A DNA stretch of 40,818 nucleotides, from assembly GCA_027448945.1 (NCBI GenBank), contig DAIDMQ010000004.1, positions 1 to 40,818 of the forward strand, written 5' to 3'. This DNA is from Gallionellaceae bacterium. Lineage in GTDB: Bacteria; Pseudomonadota; Gammaproteobacteria; Burkholderiales; Gallionellaceae. Shown here piece by piece: positions 11,092 to 21,041 of this stretch (its first letter is position 1; each line of letters begins with the position of its first letter). The notes below the pieces were generated by a model that ran no database searches, was not told where the DNA came from, and saw nothing but the letters and a program-made list of their open reading frames with translations. The position numbers were made by a program, and so were the translations under genes.

Positions 11092-11481
11092 ATGAGCAAT
11101 CCAACTAACCTGAAATACGCGGCATCACATGAATGGGTCCGGGCAGAAGCGGATGGCACGATCACCGTAGGCATCACTCAACATGCCCAAGAACTGTTAG
11201 GCGATATGGTATTTGTAGAAGCGCCAACGGTAGGCCGTAAGCTGAAAGCAAAAGAAGAATGTGCGGTAGTGGAATCTGTGAAAGCAGCCGCTGACGTGTA
11301 TGCCCCAGTTGCAGGCGAAGTGATTGCTGCGAACAGTGAATTGGATAGCTCACCCGAAGCCATCAACAGCGATCCTTACGGCGCATGGATCTTCAAGATG
11401 AAGCCAGACAATGCTGCAGATGTCGCCGCAATGATGGATGCTGCCGCATACCAAACCCACGTCGATAGCGAAGCACATTAA
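11092..11481 (+). CDS. gcvH: Glycine cleavage system H protein
   Basis: Lipoyl carrier that moves the aminomethyl intermediate between GcvP, GcvT and the L protein. The 129-residue protein has the expected lipoylation lysine K64 in [16 protein letters not shown] and the family start [17 protein letters not shown] good AGGAG ribosome binding site lies six bases before the ATG. It is separated from gcvT by the palindromic element and from gcvP by 92 bases. Confidence 0.97.
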   Translation: MSNPTNLKYAASHEWVRAEADGTITVGITQHAQELLGDMVFVEAPTVGRKLKAKEECAVVESVKAAADVYAPVAGEVIAANSELDSSPEAINSDPYGAWIFKMKPDNAADVAAMMDAAAYQTHVDSEAH

Positions 11482-11495
11482 GGCAGGATGAGGAC

Positions 11496-11568
11496 TTGGG
11501 AATTAGGATTTGGCATAGCCAATTCCGAGACCTCGTCGCCCTGCTCAATCCTTGATCCTGAATCCCAA
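11496..11568. repeat. Imperfect inverted repeat between gcvH and gcvP
   Basis: The arms TTGGGAATTAGGAT (11496-11509) and ATCCTGAATCCCAA (11555-11568) are complementary at 12 of 14 positions and flank a 45-base loop. The second arm ends just before the gcvP start, in the place where a ribosome binding site would be expected; no clear Shine-Dalgarno is seen. It may be a decayed repeat or a transcript-level hairpin. Confidence 0.5.
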
Positions 11569-11573
11569 ATTTT

Positions 11574-14426
11574 ATGAAAACCGACCAATTTGTAAATCGC
11601 CACAACGGCCCATCCGAGACTGAGATTGCTGCAATGTTGCGCAAGATAGGCGCGAAATCTGTAGATGAGCTGATAGACCAAACCATCCCGGCAGGAATAC
11701 GTTTGCAACAGCCGCTGAATCTGCCGGAAGGCATGTCCGAATACGCCTATCTCCAGCATTTAGGTGGCATCGCGGCTAAGAACAAATTGTTCAAGAGCTA
11801 CATAGGTCTGGGTTATTACGACACCATCCTGCCACCTGTTATTCAGCGCAACATCTTGGAAAATCCGGGCTGGTATACCGCCTATACACCCTATCAGGCG
11901 GAGATTGCCCAGGGTCGTTTAGAAGCGTTGCTTAACTATCAGACCATGGTGACGGATCTGACCGGCATGGAGATCGCTAACGCATCCTTGTTGGATGAAG
12001 CGACAGCCGCTGCCGAGGCAATGACTATGCTGCATGGCTTGCGCTCACGCGAAGCGGCAGAGCAAGGCAAGAACAGTTTCTTTGTCTCGCATGAATGCTT
12101 CCCACAAACCATAGAGTTACTCAAGACCCGTGCCAAACCCTTGGGCATAGAGCTGGTGATAGGAGATTTCAAGACTGTAACTTTGAACGACAGTCTGTAC
12201 GGCGTCTTGTTGCAATATCCGACCGTGGATGGTGTGGTGCATGACTATGCGGACTTCGTTAAGCGTGCCAAGGAACACGGCATGACCATCGCGGTCGCAG
12301 CTGACATTCTCAGTTTAGTGCTACTGACACCGCCAGGTGAGTGGGGCGCGGATGTGGTGTTGGGTTCTACTCAGCGCTTCGGTGTACCTATGGGTTATGG
12401 CGGTCCCCATGCCGCCTACTTTGCATGTCGAGATGCATACAAACGTTCTATGCCGGGACGCATCATCGGAGTGTCGGTCGATGCAGACGGCAACCCTGCT
12501 TTGCGTATGGCCTTGCAGACCCGCGAACAACATATTCGCCGTGAAAAGGCGACTTCCAACATCTGTACGGCACAGGCATTGCTGGCCATCATGGCGAGCA
12601 TGTATGCGGTTTACCACGGAGCAGATGGACTGCGCGGCATTGCACAAGGCGTACATGCAACTGCTGTGACGTTGGCCGAAGAGCTTAAGAAATTGGGTTA
12701 TGCCGTGAGTGATGAAGTTTACTTCGACACCATCAAATTAACGCATACCGACAATGTGAAAATCCATGTGTTGGCAGAGTCCGCGCGTATCAACCTGCGC
12801 TATACCGATGAAGGACTAACCATCTCGGTAGACCAGACCACAGACGCGGCGGCAGTGAATGCGCTGCTCAGTGTGTTTGCACAAGCGGCTGAAAAATCAG
12901 TACCGCGCGTCAACCAGGCAGACGTATATGCCGCCAAACCGTTAATCAAAATACGCAGTTCGGCTATCCTCAGTCACCCAGTCTTCAGCAGTTATCATTC
13001 CGAGTCCGAGATGATGCGTTACATCAAACGCCTCGAGAACAAAGACCTGTCTTTGACGCACTCGATGATTTCCTTGGGTTCCTGCACCATGAAGTTGAAT
13101 GCGGCCTCGGAGCTGATTCCGCTGACATGGCCAGCATTCGCCAACATGCACCCCTTCGTGCCTGTTGAACAAGCGGCCGGTTTCCAAGAAGTCATCGCGG
13201 GTCTTGATGCCGATCTGGCCGAGATCACAGGTTTTGCCAAGATGAGTTTCCAGCCGAATAGCGGTGCATCAGGTGAATATGCGGGCTTGTTAGTGATACA
13301 GGCTTACCACCGTTCACGCGGCGAAGGTCAGCGTAACGTGGCACTGATTCCATCCTCGGCACACGGCACCAACCCGGCCAGTGCGGCGATGTGCGGCATG
13401 AGAATCGTGGTGGTGAAATGCGACAGCAAGGGCAATATCGATGTGCAAGATCTGCGTGCAAAAGCAGAAGAGCATAAAGATGATTTGTCGTGTTTGATGG
13501 TCACGTATCCGAGCACCCACGGCGTCTACGAAGAGAGCATCAAAGATATCACCCAACTCATCCATGACAACGGCGGTCAGGTGTATATGGACGGTGCAAA
13601 TATGAATGCCCAAGTCGGTCTCACTAGCCCGGGCAATATTGGCGCGGACGTGTGTCATTTGAATCTACACAAGACCTTTGCCATCCCCCACGGTGGCGGC
13701 GGACCGGGTATGGGCCCTATCGGTGTGGCAGCACATCTGGCGCCCTTTCTGCCTACCCATCCGGTAGTCAAAACTGGCGGCGCACAAGGCATACACGCGG
13801 TTTCCGCAGCGCCTTACGGTAGCGCCTTGATCCTGCTGATTTCCTACGCCTATATCAAGATGCTAGGCGGCTCTGGTTTGCGTGAAGCAACGCGGATGGC
13901 GATCCTTAATGCAAATTACATCAAGGAGATGCTCAGAGATCATTACCCTACTCTTTACAGCGGTAGCAATGGTCGTTGTGCGCACGAGATGATATTGGAC
14001 TGTCGCGACTTGAAGCGTGAAGGTGTAGAAGTGGCCGACATTGCCAAGCGTCTGATGGACTATGGTTTCCATGCACCGACTACATCTTTCCCGGTGGTGG
14101 ACACGCTGATGGTCGAGCCTACCGAGAGCGAATCCAAGGCCGAGCTGGATAGATTCTGTGAAGCGATGATCGCCATTCGCGGGGAGATTGCAGCCATACT
14201 TTCAGGCGCGGCAGACAAGAAGGACAACTTACTCAAGCATGCACCGCATACCGCTAAGGCAGTAGTGAGTAGCGATTGGGATCGCCCTTACACACGCGAA
14301 CAAGCGGCCTATCCGCTGCCCTGGGTGCGCGACAATAAGTTCTGGCCCAGCGTGGCGCGCGTGGACAACGTCTACGGCGATAAAAATCTGATCTGCGCTT
14401 GTCCGCCTATCAGCAGTTACAAATAA
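11574..14426 (+). CDS. gcvP: Glycine dehydrogenase (decarboxylating), P protein
   Basis: PLP-dependent enzyme that decarboxylates glycine and loads the aminomethyl group on GcvH. At 950 residues it is the long homodimeric form with both halves fused. Landmarks are [21 protein letters not shown] at the start, [36 protein letters not shown], and the PLP-lysine block [20 protein letters not shown] (lysine near residue 700). No breaks are seen. It is the last of the riboswitch-headed gcv genes; tpx follows 82 bases later. Confidence 0.98.
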   Translation: MKTDQFVNRHNGPSETEIAAMLRKIGAKSVDELIDQTIPAGIRLQQPLNLPEGMSEYAYLQHLGGIAAKNKLFKSYIGLGYYDTILPPVIQRNILENPGWYTAYTPYQAEIAQGRLEALLNYQTMVTDLTGMEIANASLLDEATAAAEAMTMLHGLRSREAAEQGKNSFFVSHECFPQTIELLKTRAKPLGIELVIGDFKTVTLNDSLYGVLLQYPTVDGVVHDYADFVKRAKEHGMTIAVAADILSLVLLTPPGEWGADVVLGSTQRFGVPMGYGGPHAAYFACRDAYKRSMPGRIIGVSVDADGNPALRMALQTREQHIRREKATSNICTAQALLAIMASMYAVYHGADGLRGIAQGVHATAVTLAEELKKLGYAVSDEVYFDTIKLTHTDNVKIHVLAESARINLRYTDEGLTISVDQTTDAAAVNALLSVFAQAAEKSVPRVNQADVYAAKPLIKIRSSAILSHPVFSSYHSESEMMRYIKRLENKDLSLTHSMISLGSCTMKLNAASELIPLTWPAFANMHPFVPVEQAAGFQEVIAGLDADLAEITGFAKMSFQPNSGASGEYAGLLVIQAYHRSRGEGQRNVALIPSSAHGTNPASAAMCGMRIVVVKCDSKGNIDVQDLRAKAEEHKDDLSCLMVTYPSTHGVYEESIKDITQLIHDNGGQVYMDGANMNAQVGLTSPGNIGADVCHLNLHKTFAIPHGGGGPGMGPIGVAAHLAPFLPTHPVVKTGGAQGIHAVSAAPYGSALILLISYAYIKMLGGSGLREATRMAILNANYIKEMLRDHYPTLYSGSNGRCAHEMILDCRDLKREGVEVADIAKRLMDYGFHAPTTSFPVVDTLMVEPTESESKAELDRFCEAMIAIRGEIAAILSGAADKKDNLLKHAPHTAKAVVSSDWDRPYTREQAAYPLPWVRDNKFWPSVARVDNVYGDKNLICACPPISSYK

Positions 14427-14508
14427 GCCGAGCGAGTAATCCAGCATCTTTCCAAAGGGGCAGGAAAAGCGTAATTTGGCATCCACACTTAAATTTTAGG
14501 AGAGCATC

Positions 14509-15030
14509 ATGTCCAAAGAGGTCAGCAACAAGACAGCGGTCACACTGGGCGGGTCGCCGGTCACCCTTTATGGCGAGTTTCCCAGTGTTGGTCGGACTGC
14601 ACCAGCCTTCACCCTAGTCAATAAAGACCTGCAAGATGTCACGCTGCAAAGCTTTGCCGGTAAGCGCAAGGTGCTCAACATCGTACCTAGTTTGGACACG
14701 GCGGTATGCGCCACTTCCACGCGCAAATTCAACGAAGCGGCGGGCAAGTTGAACAACACCGTGGTGCTAGTCATCTCGGCCGATTTACCCTTCGCCATGA
14801 GTCGTTTTTGCGTGGCTGAAGGCCTGGAAAATGTGGTCACGCTGTCACTGATGCGCGGTCGTGATTTCATGCGCAACTATGGCGTGAAGATCGCGGACAC
14901 CAAGCTGGCAGGCGTGACTGCGCGGGCCGTGTTGGTATTGAACGAGCACGACAAAGTGATACACGCCGAGTTGGTCGATGACATCACCCACGAGCCTAAC
15001 TATGATGCGGCTTTGGCGGTATTGGGTTGA
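14509..15030 (+). CDS. tpx: Thiol peroxidase
   Basis: Atypical 2-Cys peroxiredoxin that reduces lipid hydroperoxides and H2O2 with electrons from thioredoxin. The 173-residue protein has the peroxidatic cysteine in [17 protein letters not shown] (C67) and the resolving cysteine in [10 protein letters not shown] (C101). The 34-residue spacing is the same as in E. coli Tpx. An AGGAGAG ribosome binding site precedes the ATG. Confidence 0.96.
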   Translation: MSKEVSNKTAVTLGGSPVTLYGEFPSVGRTAPAFTLVNKDLQDVTLQSFAGKRKVLNIVPSLDTAVCATSTRKFNEAAGKLNNTVVLVISADLPFAMSRFCVAEGLENVVTLSLMRGRDFMRNYGVKIADTKLAGVTARAVLVLNEHDKVIHAELVDDITHEPNYDAALAVLG

Positions 15031-15032
15031 AC

Positions 15033-15046
15033 TTGTTCGTGAACAA
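15033..15046. repeat. Short inverted repeat after tpx
   Basis: TTGTTC and GAACAA form perfect 6-bp arms around GT, immediately after the tpx stop and followed by a run of A. It could be a weak hairpin or a regulator site ahead of the next gene; there is no T tract for termination on the plus strand. Confidence 0.4.
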
Positions 15047-15085
15047 AAAGGTCAAAACAGCACAGTAATTGAAGGGAGAATGAAC

Positions 15086-15541
15086 ATGTTTAATTACAAA
15101 CGAACCGTGCTATTTCTCAGCATGGCGGTGATTTTGGGAGGTTGTGCGTCCAGCATGTCAGGTGGCGCTTATTCCCGAGACCAGGCCAGGCAAGCCGAAG
15201 AGGTGCGTATGGCAACGGTGGAAAGCGTGCGAGAAATCATGATAGAAGGTACCAAAACGCCTATAGGTGCGGGTGCAGGTGCAATCATAGGTGGCGTGGC
15301 GGGCGGCAATAGCAATAGCCGCAACGTTAGCGCCATCGGCTCGGTAGTGGGTAGCGTGGTGGGTGGTTTGGTTGGCGCAGCTGCCGAAGAAGGTATCACA
15401 CGTCAAGCCGGCTACGAGATCACCGTTAAATTCGATGACGGTAAAATGATTGCAGTCGCGCAAGGCGCAGATGAAAAATTTGCCGTGGGAGATAAGGTGC
15501 GCGTATTGACGGGGGGCGGCGTGACTCGTATCAGCCACTAG
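15086..15541 (+). CDS. Glycine-zipper outer-membrane lipoprotein (SlyB-like)
   Basis: A 151-residue lipoprotein with lipobox ILGGC (Cys20). A glycine-zipper segment rich in GxxxG spacing follows (TPIGAGAGAIIGGVAGG and VVGSVVGGLVGAAAEEG), then a small C-terminal domain (YEITVKFDDGKMIAVAQ..KFAVGDKVRVL). This is the layout of the SlyB/Pcp-like family, thought to insert in or stabilise the outer membrane. The ATG at 15086 is chosen over the in-frame ATG at 15080 because GGGAG lies seven bases before it. It lies on the same strand as tpx, about 55 bases downstream. Confidence 0.88.
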   Translation: MFNYKRTVLFLSMAVILGGCASSMSGGAYSRDQARQAEEVRMATVESVREIMIEGTKTPIGAGAGAIIGGVAGGNSNSRNVSAIGSVVGSVVGGLVGAAAEEGITRQAGYEITVKFDDGKMIAVAQGADEKFAVGDKVRVLTGGGVTRISH

Positions 15542-15564
15542 GCGAAAAATTTTTAGATCTTAGA

Positions 15565-16167
15565 TCAATGCGGGCTGCCGGTGAATACGGTGGCCCGTAT
15601 TGTTTTTGCAGTGTGCAACAACAAAGCGTATAGCGCATAAATCGCCAGCATAGGGTCAATCAAATAATCCCAAAGATTTGTCGATTCATACCAGCCTATA
15701 GACCACGCCAAGGTCGCGAGTGCGAGACATGTGCTGAGTAAAGAAAGGTGAGCCAGCCAAGCAAAACAGGCAATCACCAACACCACACCCACCATCATCA
15801 CATCGCCATAACCCAAACGATACGGGTCATACAAGCTCATGCCCAAGGCCATGGGATAAAGGAACAGTGCTGCCAGTGCAATCAAGATCAGCAAGGATGT
15901 TCGTGAGTGATGTGGTGCTGTTGCGTAATAGGGACGCAGCAAGGTGGCGAGTGCCAGAACCACACTGGTGATACTCGGGTCCCCGAATATGCCGCGCACA
16001 TAGGCTGCAAGTGGCAGCACGCTGAACGGCAGCAAGGTCGCCAAGAAAATCGCCGCGATGAAGAGCGCTTGTTTGCGCTGTGAGAGCGGTTTGCAGAGTG
16101 ACACCGTCAGCGCTGCAATCATGCAGGCTATGCCTAGCAGTCCGGTCAAGTCAGTGAGATGCGGCAT
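15565..16167 (-). CDS. Polytopic membrane protein of unknown function
   Basis: About 200 residues, mostly hydrophobic, with some six predicted transmembrane helices. I do not recognise the family. An AAGGAGG ribosome binding site six bases before the ATG at 16167 decides the start over an upstream in-frame codon at 16191. It overlaps the end of the sialidase-like gene by 17 bases and is the last gene of a five-gene minus-strand operon, so a role in the same surface-glycan process is likely but unproven. It is convergent with the glycine-zipper lipoprotein gene. Confidence 0.75.
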   Translation of the reverse strand: MPHLTDLTGLLGIACMIAALTVSLCKPLSQRKQALFIAAIFLATLLPFSVLPLAAYVRGIFGDPSITSVVLALATLLRPYYATAPHHSRTSLLILIALAALFLYPMALGMSLYDPYRLGYGDVMMVGVVLVIACFAWLAHLSLLSTCLALATLAWSIGWYESTNLWDYLIDPMLAIYALYALLLHTAKTIRATVFTGSPH

Positions 16168-17437
16168 CGTTGGCCTCCTTGATGCGGGCATCTAACCAGG
16201 CTTGGTTGAACTGCACATGTTTGATGTAGCTGCGGTTCCAGGTATAGACCAGCTGGAAGTCGCCATTGTGGGTCTGGATCATATAGGGGTAGGAGAACTC
16301 ATAGCCGCAGACCTCACCGTCGCACCTATTGCGCCGGGCAGATTTACCATAAGCAGCGGCATCCGTAAGCTGCGCATCGCTGTTCATGGCAAGTTGGACA
16401 TTGTTTTGTACGAATTCATCCGGCTTGATCGCGCCTGCCGGCTGTTGTTCCAATTTATACACCGCGTGCCAAGTTTTGCCCGCATCACTGGAAATCATAA
16501 GAGACAGCGCGCTTCTACCCTGCTCCAGATTGTTCAAGGCCAACAGCATGCGACCATCGGCAAGGACGACGCCCGTCAACGCAGCATCGGGATTGGGCTG
16601 GGTCGTTTTGTGAGGCGCATTCCAGTCGCGACCGCCATCTTTACTTTCAGTCGCGATGACGCGCATAGGCGGGATGCCGGTGTAGCGCATCAGCGCCAGC
16701 GCATGGTCCGGGTCTTGTATCAGCAGTACAGGCTGTATGCCGGTCTTGCCCTTGCTCAAGCGCTGTTTATCCAACACCGTGCCATCCGTGGAGAGGTGTA
16801 ACAGCTCACCGAACTTACCCAAGAACTCGTGATAGACGGGCAAGCCTATGCTGCCGTCGCTGTAGTGGTAAGGCGTACCCTTGATCAGTGTGCTGATGTT
16901 GATGAATGGCGAGGTGATGAGGCGGCGTGGCGCGCTCCAGGTCTCGCCTTCATCGCGCGACACCATGCCGGTCAAGGAGCTGCCCGCCCAGCCACCCAAT
17001 GAGACCGTCACGTAGTACAAATGCAGGCTGCCATCAGCAGCACGGGCGGCGACTGGGTTGCCCAGTTTCTTTACGTAGCGCAGTAAAGCAGCCTGTGTGC
17101 GCACCCTATCCATCACGCTGAGCTCAGCACTCCAACGATGTCCGTCATAGACCGACGTGCGTATCTCAACATCTTCCGCCCCTTCGCGACTACCGGCGAA
17201 CCAGAACGCACGCAGCCGTCCGTCCTTCAGTTCGATGAGCGAGGCCGCATGGGTGGAGATGTCATGTTGGCGCGATACGAATTGGCTGCTATATGTGCTG
17301 GCTGCAGTACCTGTGACAAGCGACTCGACTTGGAACTTGGCCGTGTCATGGCGATCCGCCAACTTGACGCCCGCCCCCGTACAGGCCGCCAGTATCAGCA
17401 CCAGTAAAAGACGGTGTGCGGTGCGAGATTCGTTCAT
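16151..17437 (-). CDS. Sialidase-like (BNR/Asp-box) lipoprotein
   Basis: A 428-residue exported protein of the six-bladed sialidase/neuraminidase fold. Three Asp-boxes are visible: SRDEGETWSAP, SKDGGRDWNAP and SSDAGKTWHAV. The N-terminal blade has RLRAFWFAGSREGAEDVEIR, as in BNR_2-type proteins. The signal ends in lipobox LAAC (Cys19), so it is probably a lipoprotein, with Thr at +2 suggesting the outer membrane. The ATG at 17437 overlaps the upstream GT39 stop as ATGA. Substrate is unknown; sialic acid is not implied. The operon context suggests trimming or modification of a surface glycan. Confidence 0.82.
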   Translation of the reverse strand: MNESRTAHRLLLVLILAACTGAGVKLADRHDTAKFQVESLVTGTAASTYSSQFVSRQHDISTHAASLIELKDGRLRAFWFAGSREGAEDVEIRTSVYDGHRWSAELSVMDRVRTQAALLRYVKKLGNPVAARAADGSLHLYYVTVSLGGWAGSSLTGMVSRDEGETWSAPRRLITSPFINISTLIKGTPYHYSDGSIGLPVYHEFLGKFGELLHLSTDGTVLDKQRLSKGKTGIQPVLLIQDPDHALALMRYTGIPPMRVIATESKDGGRDWNAPHKTTQPNPDAALTGVVLADGRMLLALNNLEQGRSALSLMISSDAGKTWHAVYKLEQQPAGAIKPDEFVQNNVQLAMNSDAQLTDAAAYGKSARRNRCDGEVCGYEFSYPYMIQTHNGDFQLVYTWNRSYIKHVQFNQAWLDARIKEANDAASH

Positions 17438-19152
17438 CGGCAAACCTCGGCCAAGGTGTTGCTGACGATCTGCTTGGGTGTGACGGCAGAGGCGACCAGC
17501 ACTTCACGTATGAACAGATGCTTGAAGAATTTGCCGTTGAGGAACATATCGCGCAGTTCAGCAGAACTCTGCCGGCCGCGTATGTCCAGACGTGTGCCGA
17601 TCACAGTGCACTCTGAGCACAGTTCGTTGGCGGTAGCGTGCAGTGGCAGTTGCACCGCGAACAAGTCATAGCGCTGCGACAACAGGGCTACATCCAGATT
17701 TTGGCTCTCGTGATAGCCAACGATATTTGCGCCCGGCAACAGGAAGCGGTGTCCTTCGTCGTGCGCGCGGAAGTTACACGGCACGGCCACGGTCTTACCC
17801 TGTACATAAGCGAGTGCCTGGCTATCATAGTTGGCGAGCTTGTCATCCAGCGGGCGCAGAAAAGCAGCAAAACTGAGCAGCACTAACAAGGCGGCCACAT
17901 TTGTTACGGCGCGGGTGTAAGCAGGTAAGACGATAGCCGCCAGTGCAAGAATAGTGCTGCCGGTAAGCAGTAACCAAAAACTTGCGGGAAAGAACGCATC
18001 CCCCAGTTCACTTTGCAAGCGCGCGGCCAATAGCCCGAGTCCCAACAAGGCTGACGCGCAGAGCAACAGTGTGGCGATGAACACCTTGCGGCTGATGTGT
18101 TCCCAATCCAAGGCGAGCAGCAAAGCAAGGGCTGGCATGGCTGAGAGCATGTAGCGACCAGAACGCTGACTGGGCAGACAGAAGCTGAAGAACAAGGCGG
18201 CGACCCATAACCACAGCAGTTTTTGTTCCGTGCTCATCTCGTGGCGACGGCGGAAAGCGACGATGCACAGGGCGACCACAAGAAAGGTCAGCAGCCCGGC
18301 ATTGGTGAGGAAAGCGGCGGTGAAGCTCCACAAACTGGAACTGCCCCACAACAACTTGGCGAGATAGCTGGGACCGTGCGGATCGAACTTGCCCACGTTC
18401 TCGCCAACGATGAACTCTTGCCACACCGCATGCGGATCGGGATCAAATACGAACCACAGTGCGAATATCACCACAGCGATGCCGATGCCGAGGAAAACTT
18501 TGGGCGCGTCGTGTTTGAAGAACTCTTTAAAACGGAAGTTGCGCTGCTGCAGATACCAGGCACTCAAACCCAGCGTTGCCGGCAGCCCCAGTGCGAAAGA
18601 TTTGTACAAGAAGGCAATGCCTATGCTGATGCCTAACAAGGTGGGGACGAGTAGTTTGGAACGGAGGGCTTGCGGCCAATACAGCAAGGTGAAGAAAGGC
18701 AGGAACAACCAGAACACCTCGGGCGGATTGGTCAGATAAGGACGACCGAACCTATAGGTGGTGAAAAAGGCGAGGAAAGTCAGCGCGGCGATGAAGCCGG
18801 TCTCGGCGTGGCCTGTGAGGCGTCTGCCGAGCAAGAACAACAGTCCGGCGGTCAGCAGGGTGTAGACCACACCGGGGTAACGCAGATTCCACAAATTCCA
18901 ATCCTTACCGCCGTGGGTGGAAGCTATTCCTTGCCAAAATAGCAGCGGCGGCTTGGTGTTACGCATGTTCTCCATTTGTGATTGCAGCGGCAACAGTTCG
19001 CCACTGGCGGCTGTTAATCGGGTGATGTGTTCATAAGGATATTCGTCGCCGTTCTTGGGGATGTACTGGCTATCCAGACCGTAGAAATAGGTGACGATCG
19101 CCAACAACACCGCGCAGAGATACCAGAGTGTCAGCCTGGACGGTTGCTGCAT
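17434..19152 (-). CDS. GT39/ArnT-type membrane glycosyltransferase
   Basis: A 572-residue integral membrane protein with many hydrophobic helices in the N-terminal two thirds and a soluble C-terminal domain. The early periplasmic loop has an acidic pair after the first helix (PKNGDEYPYE) and the motif TKPPLLFWQ, which are hallmarks of GT-C fold transferases such as ArnT and PMT (glycosyltransferase family 39). These use polyprenyl-phosphate sugars on the periplasmic side. The acceptor here is unknown. It starts three bases after the GtrA-like gene and is coupled to the sialidase-like gene. Confidence 0.85.
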   Translation of the reverse strand: MQQPSRLTLWYLCAVLLAIVTYFYGLDSQYIPKNGDEYPYEHITRLTAASGELLPLQSQMENMRNTKPPLLFWQGIASTHGGKDWNLWNLRYPGVVYTLLTAGLLFLLGRRLTGHAETGFIAALTFLAFFTTYRFGRPYLTNPPEVFWLFLPFFTLLYWPQALRSKLLVPTLLGISIGIAFLYKSFALGLPATLGLSAWYLQQRNFRFKEFFKHDAPKVFLGIGIAVVIFALWFVFDPDPHAVWQEFIVGENVGKFDPHGPSYLAKLLWGSSSLWSFTAAFLTNAGLLTFLVVALCIVAFRRRHEMSTEQKLLWLWVAALFFSFCLPSQRSGRYMLSAMPALALLLALDWEHISRKVFIATLLLCASALLGLGLLAARLQSELGDAFFPASFWLLLTGSTILALAAIVLPAYTRAVTNVAALLVLLSFAAFLRPLDDKLANYDSQALAYVQGKTVAVPCNFRAHDEGHRFLLPGANIVGYHESQNLDVALLSQRYDLFAVQLPLHATANELCSECTVIGTRLDIRGRQSSAELRDMFLNGKFFKHLFIREVLVASAVTPKQIVSNTLAEVCR

Positions 19153-19155
19153 GGT

Positions 19156-19662
19156 CTACTTCTGCCCCGCTTCGTCTTCTACCGTTGGGATGATGGGCAG
19201 GGCCATTTCATCCACAGGCTTGTGCTGGCGGAAGGTCCAGTAGTTGTTGACCACGAAGTTGAACACGCTGGCGATGACGATGGCCGAGGCGTTCGCAATC
19301 AGATAATGCACGTGCACAACCAGCATTTTGGTCAGGATGAATTGCACCGCGATGCCTATCCACACCGCGAAAGCATATTGGCCGAAATGCAGCAGCAGAT
19401 GCTTGTCTGGACGTTGTTGTCTGTCATGCCAAGTCCACGCGCGGTTCCAGTAGAAATTATTGACGGTCGATAACAGGATGGACATTGCCAGCGAGGCGTT
19501 CAAGCGCATGCTGGCAGAGGCAATGGCACTGAACAGATACTCCTGACACAGATAAAGCACGACCAGATTCACCACTACACCGGATGCACCCACAGTACCG
19601 AAGCGCATAAAACGACGTTTGAAAATCCAGGCCAATGGCCCCTGCTGCGCAGACCCACTCAT
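19156..19662 (-). CDS. GtrA family membrane protein
   Basis: A 168-residue protein with four hydrophobic helices and the GtrA/DPMS signature. It has FMRFGTVGASGVVVNLVVLYL at the first helix, NFYWNRAWTWH in the middle and FNFVVNNYWTFRQH near the end. GtrA-like proteins are thought to flip polyprenyl-phosphate-linked sugars across the inner membrane. No GtrB partner is seen in the window. Its role here is plausibly to supply the lipid-linked sugar for the adjacent GT39-type enzyme. The start overlaps the GT9 stop by four bases. Confidence 0.9.
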   Translation of the reverse strand: MSGSAQQGPLAWIFKRRFMRFGTVGASGVVVNLVVLYLCQEYLFSAIASASMRLNASLAMSILLSTVNNFYWNRAWTWHDRQQRPDKHLLLHFGQYAFAVWIGIAVQFILTKMLVVHVHYLIANASAIVIASVFNFVVNNYWTFRQHKPVDEMALPIIPTVEDEAGQK

Positions 19663-20882
19663 GCAGTCGCACCGGCTTGTTTGGCTGCAAGCATCTCATG
19701 CGCCTTGGCTAACACCTGTTGAGGCGAGATCTGTTTAAGGCACTGATTGTCGCCATCGCAAGGCGAGCTGCGATGGTTGTAGGCTGTCAGACAAGGTGAG
19801 CAAGGCAGGCCGCGATAGAAACAGTAGGAATTGTTGCCCAGTGATTTGTATAGCGCGGGTGTTTCCGGCCCGAAGAAGATGATTGTCGGCAGCTTGGGTG
19901 TGAGCGCGGCAAATTGGCCGGGGCCGCCATCGTTGGTCACCAACAATGAGGCACGATGAAACACTGCCAATAAATGGCGCACCGAACGGGTGTAGCCCGC
20001 CAGATTTACGCAGGCCGTGTCCTTACAGTAATCGACCACATGTTGGGCGATGGCCCGGTCGCCTTTGAGACCGATGACGCCCACTGCATAACCTTCTTCC
20101 AGCAATGTTTTGGCAAGTTCGCAATAGTGTTGCAAAGGCCAAGCACGTATCGGCAAGATGCCGCCGCTGGGATAGATTAGTACCAGTTTTTTCTCTTTGA
20201 TGGTGGGGTAGAAATTGTGCAATTCACGTGTGGTCTGCAACAACTCTTCATCTGGAAATTCCAACACCGGTGTTTTGCCGGTGTAGGGTTCGGGCAACAG
20301 TTTATTGGTCGGTGTGGTGTTCGACTCCAAAGCCGCAGCGAGACTTAAAAACTGTTGCGTCAGATGGCGATACGGGTTGTACGTGACAGCGCGATTAATG
20401 AAGTTGCCGCGATACAGACCTTCCTGTGTGTGTCTATGAAAACCGACGCGGAAAGTTGCCCCCGAAAGGTAAGAGAAGATGCTGCTGATGCGCGCGAACA
20501 ATTCGCAATCTATGGCCGCATCTATCTTCAGCTTGCGCATCGTCAGGATGGCTTTGATGCTGTCTTTGACGAGGCTCTTGATGTTGCTGTCGTCCAGAGT
20601 GATGACGTTTTCAGGCGGCATCACATCGAGCAAGTCTAGTACCTCGCGGTTCTTGGCGAACATCAGCATGTGCAGGGTCGCGTCCGGGTATTGCTCCTTC
20701 AGGCGCATGAACATGGGCTGCGCCAATACCAAGCTACCCATCTCGGAGAGCAAGATGATGACGATATGCTTGGGGGGAACACCATCCGGGTCGTTGCTGA
20801 TGATGCGATTCACGCCCGACAACAGCCAGCATATAGGCACGCCAAAGTAACGATCTATTGCGCGCTGTCTATTAATGTCCAT
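19659..20882 (-). CDS. Glycosyltransferase family 9 (heptosyltransferase-like)
   Basis: A 407-residue cytoplasmic glycosyltransferase related to ADP-heptose:LPS heptosyltransferases. The N-terminus has HIVIILLSEMGSLVLAQPMF, the family's first Rossmann strand and loop. The C-terminal half has LVLIYPSGGILPIRAWPLQHY and VTNDGGPGQFAALTPKLPTIIFFGPETP, where the nucleotide-sugar is bound. A cysteine cluster (CSPCLTAYNHRSSPCDGDNQC) near the end is common in this branch. It heads the operon that continues through GtrA, GT39 and the sialidase-like protein. A small GTCCC/GGGAC hairpin sits just upstream at 20900-20913. Confidence 0.87.
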   Translation of the reverse strand: MDINRQRAIDRYFGVPICWLLSGVNRIISNDPDGVPPKHIVIILLSEMGSLVLAQPMFMRLKEQYPDATLHMLMFAKNREVLDLLDVMPPENVITLDDSNIKSLVKDSIKAILTMRKLKIDAAIDCELFARISSIFSYLSGATFRVGFHRHTQEGLYRGNFINRAVTYNPYRHLTQQFLSLAAALESNTTPTNKLLPEPYTGKTPVLEFPDEELLQTTRELHNFYPTIKEKKLVLIYPSGGILPIRAWPLQHYCELAKTLLEEGYAVGVIGLKGDRAIAQHVVDYCKDTACVNLAGYTRSVRHLLAVFHRASLLVTNDGGPGQFAALTPKLPTIIFFGPETPALYKSLGNNSYCFYRGLPCSPCLTAYNHRSSPCDGDNQCLKQISPQQVLAKAHEMLAAKQAGATA

Positions 20883-21041
20883 GTTTGTGTCACTCGTAAG
20901 TCCCCTGCGGGACGGAAATTGATGTCGCCTGATTATGAGCAGACGAGAGGCGCTTCGGTATAAGCGTGCAAATTATCGGGCATTTCATAGCGCCTAGCAA
21001 ATCAGGCAGAGTGGACGCGCCTTAGTTGCAGTGCGGCGACT

